DNA from: Calothrix sp. PCC 7716
GTDB taxonomy: Bacteria; Cyanobacteriota; Cyanobacteriia; Cyanobacteriales; Nostocaceae
Direction of reading: 5' to 3'
DNA: 64,000 bases
Assembly (NCBI RefSeq): GCF_019977735.1
Contig: NZ_AP025018.1
Location: forward strand, 124,001-188,000
A model generated the notes under the pieces. The model was given only the letters and a program-made list of their open reading frames with translations. It searched no databases and had not been told where the DNA came from. This document shows positions 1 to 8,371 of the stretch, in pieces (position 1 is the first letter of the stretch; each line of letters begins with the position of its first letter). The translations under genes were made by a program, and so were the position numbers.

Positions 1-1
1 G

Positions 2-640
2 GATTACAGTCTCAGCATTACTTTGAAGGGACAGTTTTCTTGGAAGAATCCCAAAGCTACAGTAGGTTCTCAATTAGTAAATCTTAATATTAGTTGTAAA
101 GACTATGCAGGAGAGTTTTTTACCGACCTCCTCCAGCAGGGGGGGAGTCCACTGCTAGGGGATTACTTGGATGATTGCTTGCAAGCAACGGGGATTATGT
201 TTCTGGTTGATGGTAACAGTCGTCGCAAGGATTTGGAGTATGCTGCGGGTTTGGAAAAATTTCTGACGGCGTTAGACCGTTCAGATATTACCACTGGAAA
301 ACGCAGAATATCTCTTGTATTAACTAAATGTGAACAGTCAGAATTATGGGTAAATCGTCATAAACCTGCTTTTGTTGCCGAGGCTCGCTTTCCTCAAGTT
401 TATAGAAAGTTACGAACATGGCAGCAGATGAAGGGTGGAAGTGTGGAATACTTCACAAATTCTGCTTTTGGAATGTTGGGAAATACTTTTCCAGAGCCAA
501 ATGTAAATGTGTTGAATCGCGGTCGGGATGGAATTGCTGCAGTTCTTAAAGATCCAAAGCGTTGGCGCCCTTTTGGGTTAGTGGCGCCTATTTATTGGCT
601 TTGTACAGGCGAACGCCATAAAGAATTAGATAAGGGTTAG
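2..640 (+). CDS. GTPase-like protein, 3' part only (5' end outside window)
   Basis: The reading frame is open to the left window edge, so only the C-terminal ~210 residues are visible; a TTG at 23 is internal rather than a convincing start. The visible part has a hydrophobic strand ending LVDGNS, then LVLTKCE followed ~50 residues later by TNSAFG. These look like G4-like (TKxD-type) and G5-like (SA) guanine-recognition motifs of a TRAFAC-type GTPase; the Walker A region would lie upstream. The next gene begins 4 bp after the stop, so the two are surely co-transcribed. Inference: the GTPase of a 'double-GTPase' (DO-GTPase) type conflict or signalling system, given the vWA, FHA and kinase genes downstream. 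Family assignment is moderate because the P-loop is not visible. Confidence 0.55.
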   Translation, partial: DYSLSITLKGQFSWKNPKATVGSQLVNLNISCKDYAGEFFTDLLQQGGSPLLGDYLDDCLQATGIMFLVDGNSRRKDLEYAAGLEKFLTALDRSDITTGKRRISLVLTKCEQSELWVNRHKPAFVAEARFPQVYRKLRTWQQMKGGSVEYFTNSAFGMLGNTFPEPNVNVLNRGRDGIAAVLKDPKRWRPFGLVAPIYWLCTGERHKELDKG

Positions 641-644
641 AAAA

Positions 645-2762
645 ATGAATAATCCAGCTATAGAAATTCACGAATTTAGTACAGGTATTCGTCCAGAAAG
701 AACTGCTGATGGCGGTTGGATATCGCGAGGATTTACCGGGCAGTACATGAATGTGACGCTTCCATCCATTCCTCCTGCGGTGGAGCGCTCAATAGCCAAT
801 CGCGAATTTGCAGTAACGGAAGGTGCTTCCAGCAATTACCCAGCAATCATCGGTCGCGTGGTAGGGAGTGGAGAAGATACTTGGTCTGTAGTAACTGTAG
901 TCACGCGGGGAAAAGATGAAATAGGACGTAGTTTATCTGTTTATCGTTATTTTTTACATAACGAAGCAAACAGTCTACGACTAATCATCGCTTGGTGGGA
1001 GAAAAATGGTAAGCCAAAATTTAACCCGTTCGACATTAGAGCAATAGGTCAAGCCAACTTATTTGAGGTAACTTCAGTTCAATCCCCAGACTTTCAACGA
1101 GAAGCGCTTGCTTTACCAATGAATATGTCCGAACCAATGCTGTTACAACCACAACAGCAATACGATTTGCAAACGATAAACACCTTAGCAATCAAAAAAA
1201 CTAATACTTACAACAATGGTCAGCCAGTGTCATGGGCGTATAATGTTGAAGCGCTAGAACAACCTAGAAAGTTTATCGTGATTCAGGCAGCGAGTCAGCG
1301 CGCCTACGAGATATTAAACAGAGCAATTAAAAATGTTCCACAAGTTTTAGCACCAATCGTGGCGGATGAAGAGGGGCTAAAATCTGCAATCCGGGGTTTG
1401 ATAAATAGTTCTCAGGTAAAACGTGAACTTGTGCAAACAATTGCTGAGGCGCTACAAAATCAGCAAATTAGCAAAGAGTATTGGCATAGCCTGTTTGATG
1501 GACAGGGTGCGAAAACGGCGATTAATCAGAAAATTTACAGTCCCCAAACGGTAAAGCTGATTACCTTGAGAGCAATGGTAATCCCTGAGACTCTACCAGA
1601 GTTTTTGGTTTGGTTAAATGTGAAAGGAACTAAAGACAAACCAGATGAAAATCAAACAGCTTCTTTAGAATTTCAACAAGCTATTCGTTCAGAATTTCCT
1701 AAAGACAGATTGGCTGATGGCATTAAATTGATTTTACCTAAGTTACTAAATCAAAGTATCAGCCCAGACTCTGTATACTGGTTGCTTATAGGAGTTGGTT
1801 CTGCATGGGTTTATTGCCAGAAGCAATTTACTAATGATATTAGCGATGATTTGCAACTGATTAGTAATTATGTTCTAGATAGCAAAGGACAATCTCCTTT
1901 TCCAACAGACAATTTAAAATGTGATAAACAGACTTGGGGAAAATTAATAATTCACTGTAAATCAATTGCCTCTGGGCATTCTCAAGTTGATTATTATAAA
2001 CCCTTAGCAGAATTATTTGAAAAACTAAAAGAATATCCTCTCTCGGCATATTTTTATCAAGTAAGTGAAGGCATTGTTCCCAAAGATGTTTTTTATGAAG
2101 TAGCTTCCCAATATAATTTACGCTCGAATTCTATTGATTTTTTAGGTTTGACGCTGAAACGAAAGTCTACTTGGTTAGAAAATTTGATTAACTTTATCTT
2201 GCAGGATGTTACGGTGCCAATTCAAATAGTTGTCCCTCTTTCTCTAACACTGTTTATCATTGGTTTATTCGTCGGTTCAAGATTTTTAGCTCAACAACCT
2301 CCTGAAGATAAAAACGCTCTTCAGCAACAATCAGAAGTAAATGCCACTGATAACAGTAATGATGAATTTTCAAGATATTCAAACGAAAAAAAAGGCGATA
2401 TTTATACAATATCTAATATTCCACAAAATAAATTAAAATTAGCAACACAAAATAAAAACTTTAAATCGACCAATCAAGCAATTGAGGGAATAATTAAGAA
2501 AATTGAGAAAAAACCACAGAATATAAAACGTGAAACAATTATTGAGCAAATTAAATCTGTTTTGGAGGTTCCAGACTTAAATTATGAGAGAACGAAACAA
2601 CCTGGTAGAGAAAGAGATAAATTAGCGGGAGCAATATTTTCATATCAAAAAAATAAATTTCCTGACGAAACAAAATGGCTTGGATTTATGCAGCCAGGAA
2701 CATCAACAGCAATAGAAATTGAAAAAGATGTTAAACTAAATCTTAATATATTTGATGAATGA
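645..2762 (+). CDS. Large GTPase-associated protein with one membrane segment
   Basis: 705 residues, starting 4 bp after the GTPase-like gene. The N-terminal ~150 residues contain conserved-looking blocks (GFTGQYMN, PAIIGRVV, YRYF) that resemble the N-terminal domain of GTPase-associated proteins (GAP1-type) seen beside DO-GTPases; this is recall, not a search. The middle is alpha-helical without recognisable motifs. A single hydrophobic segment lies near residues 520-545 (PIQIVVPLSLTLFIIGLFVG), followed by a ~160-residue Asn/Lys-rich tail. Topology therefore suggests a large cytoplasmic N-terminal part anchored to the membrane. Likely role: partner or adaptor of the upstream GTPase in the same complex. 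The exact family is uncertain. Confidence 0.55.
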   Translation: MNNPAIEIHEFSTGIRPERTADGGWISRGFTGQYMNVTLPSIPPAVERSIANREFAVTEGASSNYPAIIGRVVGSGEDTWSVVTVVTRGKDEIGRSLSVYRYFLHNEANSLRLIIAWWEKNGKPKFNPFDIRAIGQANLFEVTSVQSPDFQREALALPMNMSEPMLLQPQQQYDLQTINTLAIKKTNTYNNGQPVSWAYNVEALEQPRKFIVIQAASQRAYEILNRAIKNVPQVLAPIVADEEGLKSAIRGLINSSQVKRELVQTIAEALQNQQISKEYWHSLFDGQGAKTAINQKIYSPQTVKLITLRAMVIPETLPEFLVWLNVKGTKDKPDENQTASLEFQQAIRSEFPKDRLADGIKLILPKLLNQSISPDSVYWLLIGVGSAWVYCQKQFTNDISDDLQLISNYVLDSKGQSPFPTDNLKCDKQTWGKLIIHCKSIASGHSQVDYYKPLAELFEKLKEYPLSAYFYQVSEGIVPKDVFYEVASQYNLRSNSIDFLGLTLKRKSTWLENLINFILQDVTVPIQIVVPLSLTLFIIGLFVGSRFLAQQPPEDKNALQQQSEVNATDNSNDEFSRYSNEKKGDIYTISNIPQNKLKLATQNKNFKSTNQAIEGIIKKIEKKPQNIKRETIIEQIKSVLEVPDLNYERTKQPGRERDKLAGAIFSYQKNKFPDETKWLGFMQPGTSTAIEIEKDVKLNLNIFDE

Positions 2763-2810
2763 AATGTCTAATCAAAATAATTACAAATATAAACAATAAG
2801 TTGGTCATCA

Positions 2811-3896
2811 ATGAGAATATACCTTTACATACTAGCTGGAATAATATCAGCATTACTTGGCTGGAATATCGGTCAATATTTTCTTACTGACCTAGGTTTG
2901 CTAAAACCATTTCCCGAAATTATTCTCTTCCCCTGCATAGCAGTTTCCCTAGCAATTGGCATGGTGATGAACGAAATATTTATTAGTAATCCTACCCGAC
3001 CAAAACTCAGTCTCCGTATTGCCAAAACACCCCTCTTAATTGCCCTTGCTTTAGGGCTTTTTGCGGGCTTAATTGCTGGAGTAATTTCCCAAATTTTATT
3101 TCTGCCTACGATTCGCGTTCCTACACCAATCGTCAGAACCCTAGGCTGGCTTTTTATTGGTGCTTCTGTAGGTTTAGCTGAAGGTTTAAGTTGGCGGTGG
3201 CACAGTATGGAAGCAGGTGACCCCAAGCGCTTTCGACAGAGATTTATCACCAGCTTTGTTGGCGCCAGTACTGCCAGTTTAGCTGCGGCAGGATTATTTG
3301 AATATGCCCGTAAAGTGTTAGGTACTATACCACCTGAATTTAAAAGCATCGAAGACCCTGTAGGGTTTTGTATTTTAGGTTTATTGCTGGGTTTAGTTTT
3401 CAGTATTACGAACTCACCCAGTTATTTAGGTGCTTTGAGAGCTGGTGCTGGTTTTGAATACATGGGACTAAATTATGAGGATACAGACCCACAGTTACAG
3501 CCAAGTAGTAAAAAATTTCCATTTATAAACCAATCAGTACTTAAATTTGTTAGCGACAGTAACGCTTATGAAATTGAGGAAGGTTTATCTATTCAGTTAC
3601 CAGGCACAGGGACTATTAGAATTGGCTCTTCTCATGATAAATCACATATTTATATACCAGATATACCTCTCCATGCTGCTGATTTAGTCTTGACTAAACG
3701 CGAGGCTACATTAGAACCAAACGCTAAGTTTTTCTATACTATAGAAATTAACGATGAACGCTTAAGTTTCCCTAGAAAGAGAAACTTAAAACATAATGAT
3801 GTTTTGACTTTCTATTCTGTAAACGCGGAAGGCAACAATGAAGATAAAATTTATCGATTCGTCTACTATAATCGCTTCCTTGACCCGCAAGCTTAG
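2811..3896 (+). CDS. Polytopic membrane protein with C-terminal FHA-like domain
   Basis: 361 residues. Residues ~1-215 form about six Gly/Ala-rich membrane helices, including the pattern ILFLP...R.LGW...G..VG. The same pattern recurs in the membrane blocks of the vWA proteins at 8372 and 10232, so the three genes belong to one family. The last ~130 residues are a beta-rich domain with an IRIGSS turn and a C-terminal KHNDVLTF strand, resembling an FHA-like fold; the classical FHA SxxH motif is not evident, so phosphothreonine binding is doubtful. It lies between the GTPase partner and the vWA gene, whose start overlaps its last ~59 bp. It probably acts as a membrane platform for the system. 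Function not known. Confidence 0.6.
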   Translation: MRIYLYILAGIISALLGWNIGQYFLTDLGLLKPFPEIILFPCIAVSLAIGMVMNEIFISNPTRPKLSLRIAKTPLLIALALGLFAGLIAGVISQILFLPTIRVPTPIVRTLGWLFIGASVGLAEGLSWRWHSMEAGDPKRFRQRFITSFVGASTASLAAAGLFEYARKVLGTIPPEFKSIEDPVGFCILGLLLGLVFSITNSPSYLGALRAGAGFEYMGLNYEDTDPQLQPSSKKFPFINQSVLKFVSDSNAYEIEEGLSIQLPGTGTIRIGSSHDKSHIYIPDIPLHAADLVLTKREATLEPNAKFFYTIEINDERLSFPRKRNLKHNDVLTFYSVNAEGNNEDKIYRFVYYNRFLDPQA

Positions 3897-5124
3897 TTTA
3901 TCAATGCTAATGGTCGCTACTTTAGCTTCTCCTAGCTGGGGACAAGCAAAAAATGCTGAAATTGTGGGTAACCCAACAGTTAACGATGACAGAATAACAG
4001 TTCGTATAAAGGTCAGAAATGCAGAAGAAAGACCTGTTATGGCTCTCCAAGATACTGATTTTAAATTATTGGTAGATGGAAAAGAAGTTACTTTTAAAAA
4101 CAATGATTGGAAAAGCCCAGAGGAAAGTACACCTCCACCTGCTTGGATTATTGTACTGCTAGATTTTAGTGGCAGCATGGAAAAGCCAGACAGCAAAGGT
4201 ACAAAAAAAATAGAGGGAGCTATTCAAGCGATTCGACAATTAAAAAATGTTTTAAAAGAACGTGGAGAAAATACGCAAATAGCGATTGTTCCTTTCGGTG
4301 AACCTGGTGCTAACTGTCCGGGAAATCCGATTAATCAAGAAACTCTTGATAAATTTTTTCCAGCAAATGATTTTAAATTAACAAATAATCTTGATTATTT
4401 AGCAGGTTTAACACCTTGCGCTTCTACCAACCTTTATGAGCCTTTAAAGAAAGCAGTCAATTTTTTGGCTAATCCTAAAGACCCTCGCTTTAACGTACCT
4501 GAAGGTTCCTCCGAACCTCAACCCAGACTTTCAATTATATTGTTGTCTGATGGTTATCATAACTTCCCCAATGAAGAGGAGGACTTTCAAAACTTAACCT
4601 CTCTCCTAAAAAGAAATAATAATATCATTGTGCATACGTTGGGCTATGGTCTAACCCCGGAACAGCTAGGTCAAAAATATAACCTTGGAAAACCAGCTAC
4701 TCGCGCTGATATTGGTAGCGGTGAAGGTAAAGTTCCGGAAGCAGAATTTGTAGATAAAGCAAGGTTAGCAGAAATTGCCAAATTAACTGGGGGAATAGCC
4801 GAATTTTCTGGAGATGCGGAAGCTATAGCCGAAAATTTACAGTTATTTCTCAATGCTTTATTAGGAGAATATGAAATTACTTACACTCAACCAAACGCGG
4901 AACGAGGTTCCAAACATGATGTACAAGTTGTGGTGACTTCCAAAGGAGGAAAGCCAGTAGAGTCTCTACCTAAAGGTTACACCATAACTGTTTTTGGTCG
5001 TCCGCTTCCTTTACCCGTGCGACTAGGTATGTTAGTAAGCACTTTAGTTTTGCTGTCATTAGGTGGCATAGTGCCATTTTACTATTGGGGCGAACATTTG
5101 AAAAAACATGCGTTGAGAGATTAA
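3838..5124 (+). CDS. Exported vWA-domain protein with C-terminal membrane anchor
   Basis: 428 residues. An N-terminal signal-like segment (LSLSMLMVATLASPSWGQA) suggests export. A ~80-residue beta-rich N-terminal region precedes a von Willebrand factor A domain (~residues 100-340) with an intact MIDAS start, LLDFSGSM (DxSxS). A hydrophobic stretch near the C-terminus (LGMLVSTLVLLSLGGIVPFYYW) and a basic tail give a type I membrane topology with the vWA domain outside the cytoplasm. The ATG at 3838 overlaps the upstream gene by 59 bp; the next ATG (3904) would remove the basic n-region of the signal, so the longer form is preferred. Likely a metal-dependent adhesion or assembly module of the envelope part of this system. 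Confidence 0.75.
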   Translation: MKIKFIDSSTIIASLTRKLSLSMLMVATLASPSWGQAKNAEIVGNPTVNDDRITVRIKVRNAEERPVMALQDTDFKLLVDGKEVTFKNNDWKSPEESTPPPAWIIVLLDFSGSMEKPDSKGTKKIEGAIQAIRQLKNVLKERGENTQIAIVPFGEPGANCPGNPINQETLDKFFPANDFKLTNNLDYLAGLTPCASTNLYEPLKKAVNFLANPKDPRFNVPEGSSEPQPRLSIILLSDGYHNFPNEEEDFQNLTSLLKRNNNIIVHTLGYGLTPEQLGQKYNLGKPATRADIGSGEGKVPEAEFVDKARLAEIAKLTGGIAEFSGDAEAIAENLQLFLNALLGEYEITYTQPNAERGSKHDVQVVVTSKGGKPVESLPKGYTITVFGRPLPLPVRLGMLVSTLVLLSLGGIVPFYYWGEHLKKHALRD

Positions 5125-5132
5125 TAGCAGTG

Positions 5133-5987
5133 ATGAATGTTTTACTTAAGTTAATATTTCCTGTTTCTTTGATAATGTTAATCATTTCTGGATGTAGTAC
5201 GTCTTCATCAAATACGCAAAATGCAATTGCTTCTAATACTAGTTCCAATCAATGTCCTGATAAACCTATCGGTTCCCTAGACATTAAAAATGTCAAACAA
5301 ATTCAACTAAGTTCCCAGAACCTTAGAGAATCAGGGCAAGTACGAGCAAGTGAGGATGTAGGATATGTTTTTGAAGCGAAATCCGGTCAAAGACTTAACC
5401 GCGAATCAGAGCAGGATATTTGTATTTGGGTTTATGCACCAGATAATCAAATAATTACCACTAAAGATTTATCAAAAACTGGTAAATATACTATTCAAAT
5501 TTCTGCTCTAAAAGGTTCTACAACCTTTGATTTAAAATTAAGTTTAGAAGATTTATCAACATCTACTACTTCCAATCAAACAAATCCGATCCCGACTACA
5601 AGCGTAACTTCCAATACAACTACAACTTCAAATACATCAACATCAGAACATCCTGCTGCTGATAATTTTGTGAAAAACCATTATAAAGCTATTCAAAATC
5701 GTCAGTATAACTCTTCTTACAACAACCTTTCCTCTCAGTTTATAAAAGATAATCTTAAAAATGGATATTCTGAATATCAAAAGTGGTGGGATAGCGTCCG
5801 AGAACTACAAATTGGCAATATTGTTTTGATAAATCAAAATAATTATAAAGCAATAGTAAACGCTGATTTATCGTACACAATGAAAGATGGTAGAACAATT
5901 AAAGATTCCAATAATCGTATTTCTTTAGTGTGGAGTAGTAATACAAAACAATGGTTAATTGACCAAAAAATAAAAAATAAATTTTAA
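5133..5987 (+). CDS. Lipoprotein with PPC-like and NTF2-like domains
   Basis: The ATG at 5133 (nine bases after the preceding stop) gives a 284-residue protein with a clean lipoprotein signal: hydrophobic h-region then lipobox ISGC. An upstream TTG would add an improbable N-terminal extension. Residues ~45-150 form a beta-sandwich resembling bacterial pre-peptidase C-terminal (PPC) domains; the Asp-Ile-Cys-Ile-Trp-Val-Tyr block is shared with the next gene. A Thr/Ser-rich linker follows, then ~105 residues (AADNFVKNHYKAIQNRQY onward) resembling an NTF2-like fold with a WW pair. Probably an outer-membrane- or plasma-membrane-tethered binding protein of the array. No enzymatic motif is seen. 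Confidence 0.65.
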   Translation: MNVLLKLIFPVSLIMLIISGCSTSSSNTQNAIASNTSSNQCPDKPIGSLDIKNVKQIQLSSQNLRESGQVRASEDVGYVFEAKSGQRLNRESEQDICIWVYAPDNQIITTKDLSKTGKYTIQISALKGSTTFDLKLSLEDLSTSTTSNQTNPIPTTSVTSNTTTTSNTSTSEHPAADNFVKNHYKAIQNRQYNSSYNNLSSQFIKDNLKNGYSEYQKWWDSVRELQIGNIVLINQNNYKAIVNADLSYTMKDGRTIKDSNNRISLVWSSNTKQWLIDQKIKNKF

Positions 5988-6015
5988 TTAAAAATATTAT
6001 TCACTATTAAAAATT

Positions 6016-6942
6016 ATGAAAAAAATAATTTTAAGCTTAATATTATTTGTTATTTCTGGATGTAATACTCCAATTACAGCACCATCTACTCCATCTGCAA
6101 CTTGTCCTGAAAAACCTACAATAGCTCTGAGTGAAAAAGATGTTCAAGAAATTGATTTAAACGAACAAACATTAACCAAGTCAGGTCAAGCTAGCGCTAA
6201 TAAATCTATAGGATATCGATTTGCTGCTAAATCTGGACAAGAACTCAGTTTTTCAACTGATAGTAGTGATATTTGTGTTTGGGTTTATACGCCAGATAAC
6301 CAGATTTTGAATGGTCGAAATTTACCTCAAACTGGTAAATATATTGTTCAAGTTTTTGCACCTAGAGGTTATAAAACCTTTGATATCAAAATGACTTTAG
6401 GTATTCTTGAAGCTTCTTCAGTTTCAAAATCTTCTACTCCTACTCCTACTTATACTCCTACTTATACTCCTACTTATACTCCTACAGCTACTCCTAGCTC
6501 TATAATTACACCTACATCTCCGTCTACATTAGAAGGTGATTTAACTCAAGAACAGGCACTAGAAGTAGTTAAAGGATGGTATACAGCTAAACCACAAATA
6601 TTTGCACCTCCTTTTGATAGAGAATTAGTCAGCAAAGTAGCAACTGGAAAATTATATGAAAAGACTACTAACCCTGACCCCGAAACTGGTCGAATTGCTT
6701 GGCTACAAGCAAATAATTCATACTATAAATACAATAACTTTGAAATCAGAAATGTAATAGATTTTTCTAATTCTGGTAGACAACCATATATCAAACTGAG
6801 AATTTTTGAAGAATTATATCTTTATGGTCGTAAAGGCAATATCGATAGGGAAAACTCTGGCTCTTATCAAGGCGAGTTCATCTACTTTTTTGCAAAAGAT
6901 GGTGGTGTATGGAAAATTTATGATTATACAAAGGTTAACTAA
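6016..6942 (+). CDS. Lipoprotein with PPC-like domain and ARC6-type IMS-like C-terminal domain
   Basis: 308 residues. It starts with a lipoprotein signal (FVISGC lipobox). Residues ~30-135 are a PPC-like beta-sandwich clearly paralogous to the upstream lipoprotein (DICVWVYTPDNQI against DICIWVYAPDNQI). A Thr-Pro-Thr-Tyr repeat linker follows, and then ~130 residues (LTQEQALEVVKGWYTAKPQI onward). That last part matches my recollection of the DUF4101/IMS domain found at the C-terminus of the cyanobacterial and plastid division protein ARC6/Ftn2 and fused to many cyanobacterial kinases. The stop codon overlaps the next start by one base (TAATG), showing translational coupling. Likely a sensor or ligand-binding lipoprotein. 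Confidence 0.7.
   Translation: MKKIILSLILFVISGCNTPITAPSTPSATCPEKPTIALSEKDVQEIDLNEQTLTKSGQASANKSIGYRFAAKSGQELSFSTDSSDICVWVYTPDNQILNGRNLPQTGKYIVQVFAPRGYKTFDIKMTLGILEASSVSKSSTPTPTYTPTYTPTYTPTATPSSIITPTSPSTLEGDLTQEQALEVVKGWYTAKPQIFAPPFDRELVSKVATGKLYEKTTNPDPETGRIAWLQANNSYYKYNNFEIRNVIDFSNSGRQPYIKLRIFEELYLYGRKGNIDRENSGSYQGEFIYFFAKDGGVWKIYDYTKVN
6434..6487 (+). repeat. In-frame 12-bp tandem repeat encoding Thr-Pro-Thr-Tyr
   Basis: About four copies of a 12-bp unit (TACTCCTACTTA register) encode a TPTY linker in the lipoprotein at 6016. Because the period is a multiple of three, copy-number changes would alter linker length without a frameshift. Confidence 0.85.
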
Positions 6943-8369
6943 TGCAAAAAAAATATCGCAAACGAAAAATTTCTATAAGATTAGATCGGGTTGCTATTTT
7001 AGCCTTATGTTTCTTGTTACCCGTTTTTTTAATAGCAACTATTGTCACTCAATTTAATCAAAAGAAAGAGGTAAAAACAAGTCAAAAATGTTATAAATAT
7101 TCCCAAATAAATATAGGTTCAGGTAGTCTTGAAACTTTTCAAGGAACTGTGAATAAAAATCAACCGTTCTGTTTGATTTTTAATGCATCATCAAATGATA
7201 AAATTATCTTAAATAGCAACAACCGACTTGTTTTGACAACACCAAGCAATCATCAAAGTATTTTGCAGGGTTCATCTCATGTTGATTTACTTAATGCTGG
7301 AACTTACTTTATTAGTATAAATACAGATAAAGAAGTTGAAGAATATCAAATTTCTTTGAAGTTAGAAAGTAAGCAATTGCCTACAAAACACCCAATAAGA
7401 ATAATTGAATCATCTCCCAATGAACAAATTACTAATAATAATGGGCAACAATTGGCTTATAATGTAGTTACACCTCCTTCTCTTCAATCAAATACCCAAT
7501 TACAAACAATTGTTGACAATGCTGTTAATTTAATTGCATCAAAAGGTTTACCAATAAATAAATTATCTATCAGTTTAATTGATTTAAATAGTTCTGGTTG
7601 TTGTGCCTATGGTCAACATTTAGATCAGGAACTAAGATTTCCAGCAAGTGTGGCTAAGTTATTTTGGATGGTGTATTTATATAGTGAATATAAAGCAAAA
7701 TTAATTCCAGAAGGAATAGTACCATACAAAAAATTAGTAAAGATGATTCAAGACTCTGATAATGAGTCAGCAAGTTTTATTGTGGATACAATTACTCAAA
7801 CAAAATCAGGTGAGGCTTTACCACAAGAGAAAATTGACCAGTGGGTTCAAAAGCGATTAGCAATAAATTCATTTTTTGAAAAAGCTGGTTACTACCCAAT
7901 TAATATTAGTCAAAAACTTTTTCCGACTAATTATGCAAAAAATGATGCGCCGATTGGTAGAGATTTACAAATACGTGGCGGTGATGAATCTCACCCTATC
8001 AGAAATTATACAACTACATATCATGTTGCTAGATTACTTTTGGAAATTTATCAAGAAAAAGCTGTTTCTCAAAAATATAGTATTAGAATGAAGCAACTTT
8101 TAAAAAGAAGTTTAAGCCTTAGTGCTTGGAAAAATAAGGATTTTAATGCTATTGAAGGTTTTTTAGGTGAACCTTTGCCTGAAAATGCTAACTTTGCATC
8201 AAAAATGGGCTGGAATTTTAATACGCGCAATGATGCTGCTATTATTGGCAGCCCAGATGGAAAACACAAGTATATATTAGTGATTTTTGGAGATGACCCT
8301 AGCTTTTATAAAGATAAAAAAATTTTTCCAGAAGTATCGCGTCTGATTTATAAAAGGATGACTCAATAA
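6942..8369 (+). CDS. Membrane-anchored class A beta-lactamase-like serine hydrolase
   Basis: 475 residues. A basic N-terminus and one membrane helix (RVAILALCFLLPVFLIATIV) precede a PPC-like domain (~residues 45-140) and a C-terminal domain (~residues 185-475) with all three active-site signatures of class A penicillin-recognising enzymes: SVAK (SxxK), SDN within DSDNES, and an SKMG box in place of KTG. It is therefore probably an active serine hydrolase or transpeptidase-related enzyme acting in the periplasm. It is translationally coupled to the upstream lipoprotein and ends 2 bp before the vWA gene. A housekeeping beta-lactamase would not usually sit inside a vWA operon, so its substrate may be peptidoglycan or a partner of this system (inference). 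Confidence 0.75.
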   Translation: MQKKYRKRKISIRLDRVAILALCFLLPVFLIATIVTQFNQKKEVKTSQKCYKYSQINIGSGSLETFQGTVNKNQPFCLIFNASSNDKIILNSNNRLVLTTPSNHQSILQGSSHVDLLNAGTYFISINTDKEVEEYQISLKLESKQLPTKHPIRIIESSPNEQITNNNGQQLAYNVVTPPSLQSNTQLQTIVDNAVNLIASKGLPINKLSISLIDLNSSGCCAYGQHLDQELRFPASVAKLFWMVYLYSEYKAKLIPEGIVPYKKLVKMIQDSDNESASFIVDTITQTKSGEALPQEKIDQWVQKRLAINSFFEKAGYYPINISQKLFPTNYAKNDAPIGRDLQIRGGDESHPIRNYTTTYHVARLLLEIYQEKAVSQKYSIRMKQLLKRSLSLSAWKNKDFNAIEGFLGEPLPENANFASKMGWNFNTRNDAAIIGSPDGKHKYILVIFGDDPSFYKDKKIFPEVSRLIYKRMTQ

Positions 8370-8371
8370 AA

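Noticed and set aside
6434-6487. Possible CRISPR-like or phase-variable repeat
   Set aside because: Simple codon repeat of a linker with a period divisible by three; no spacers.
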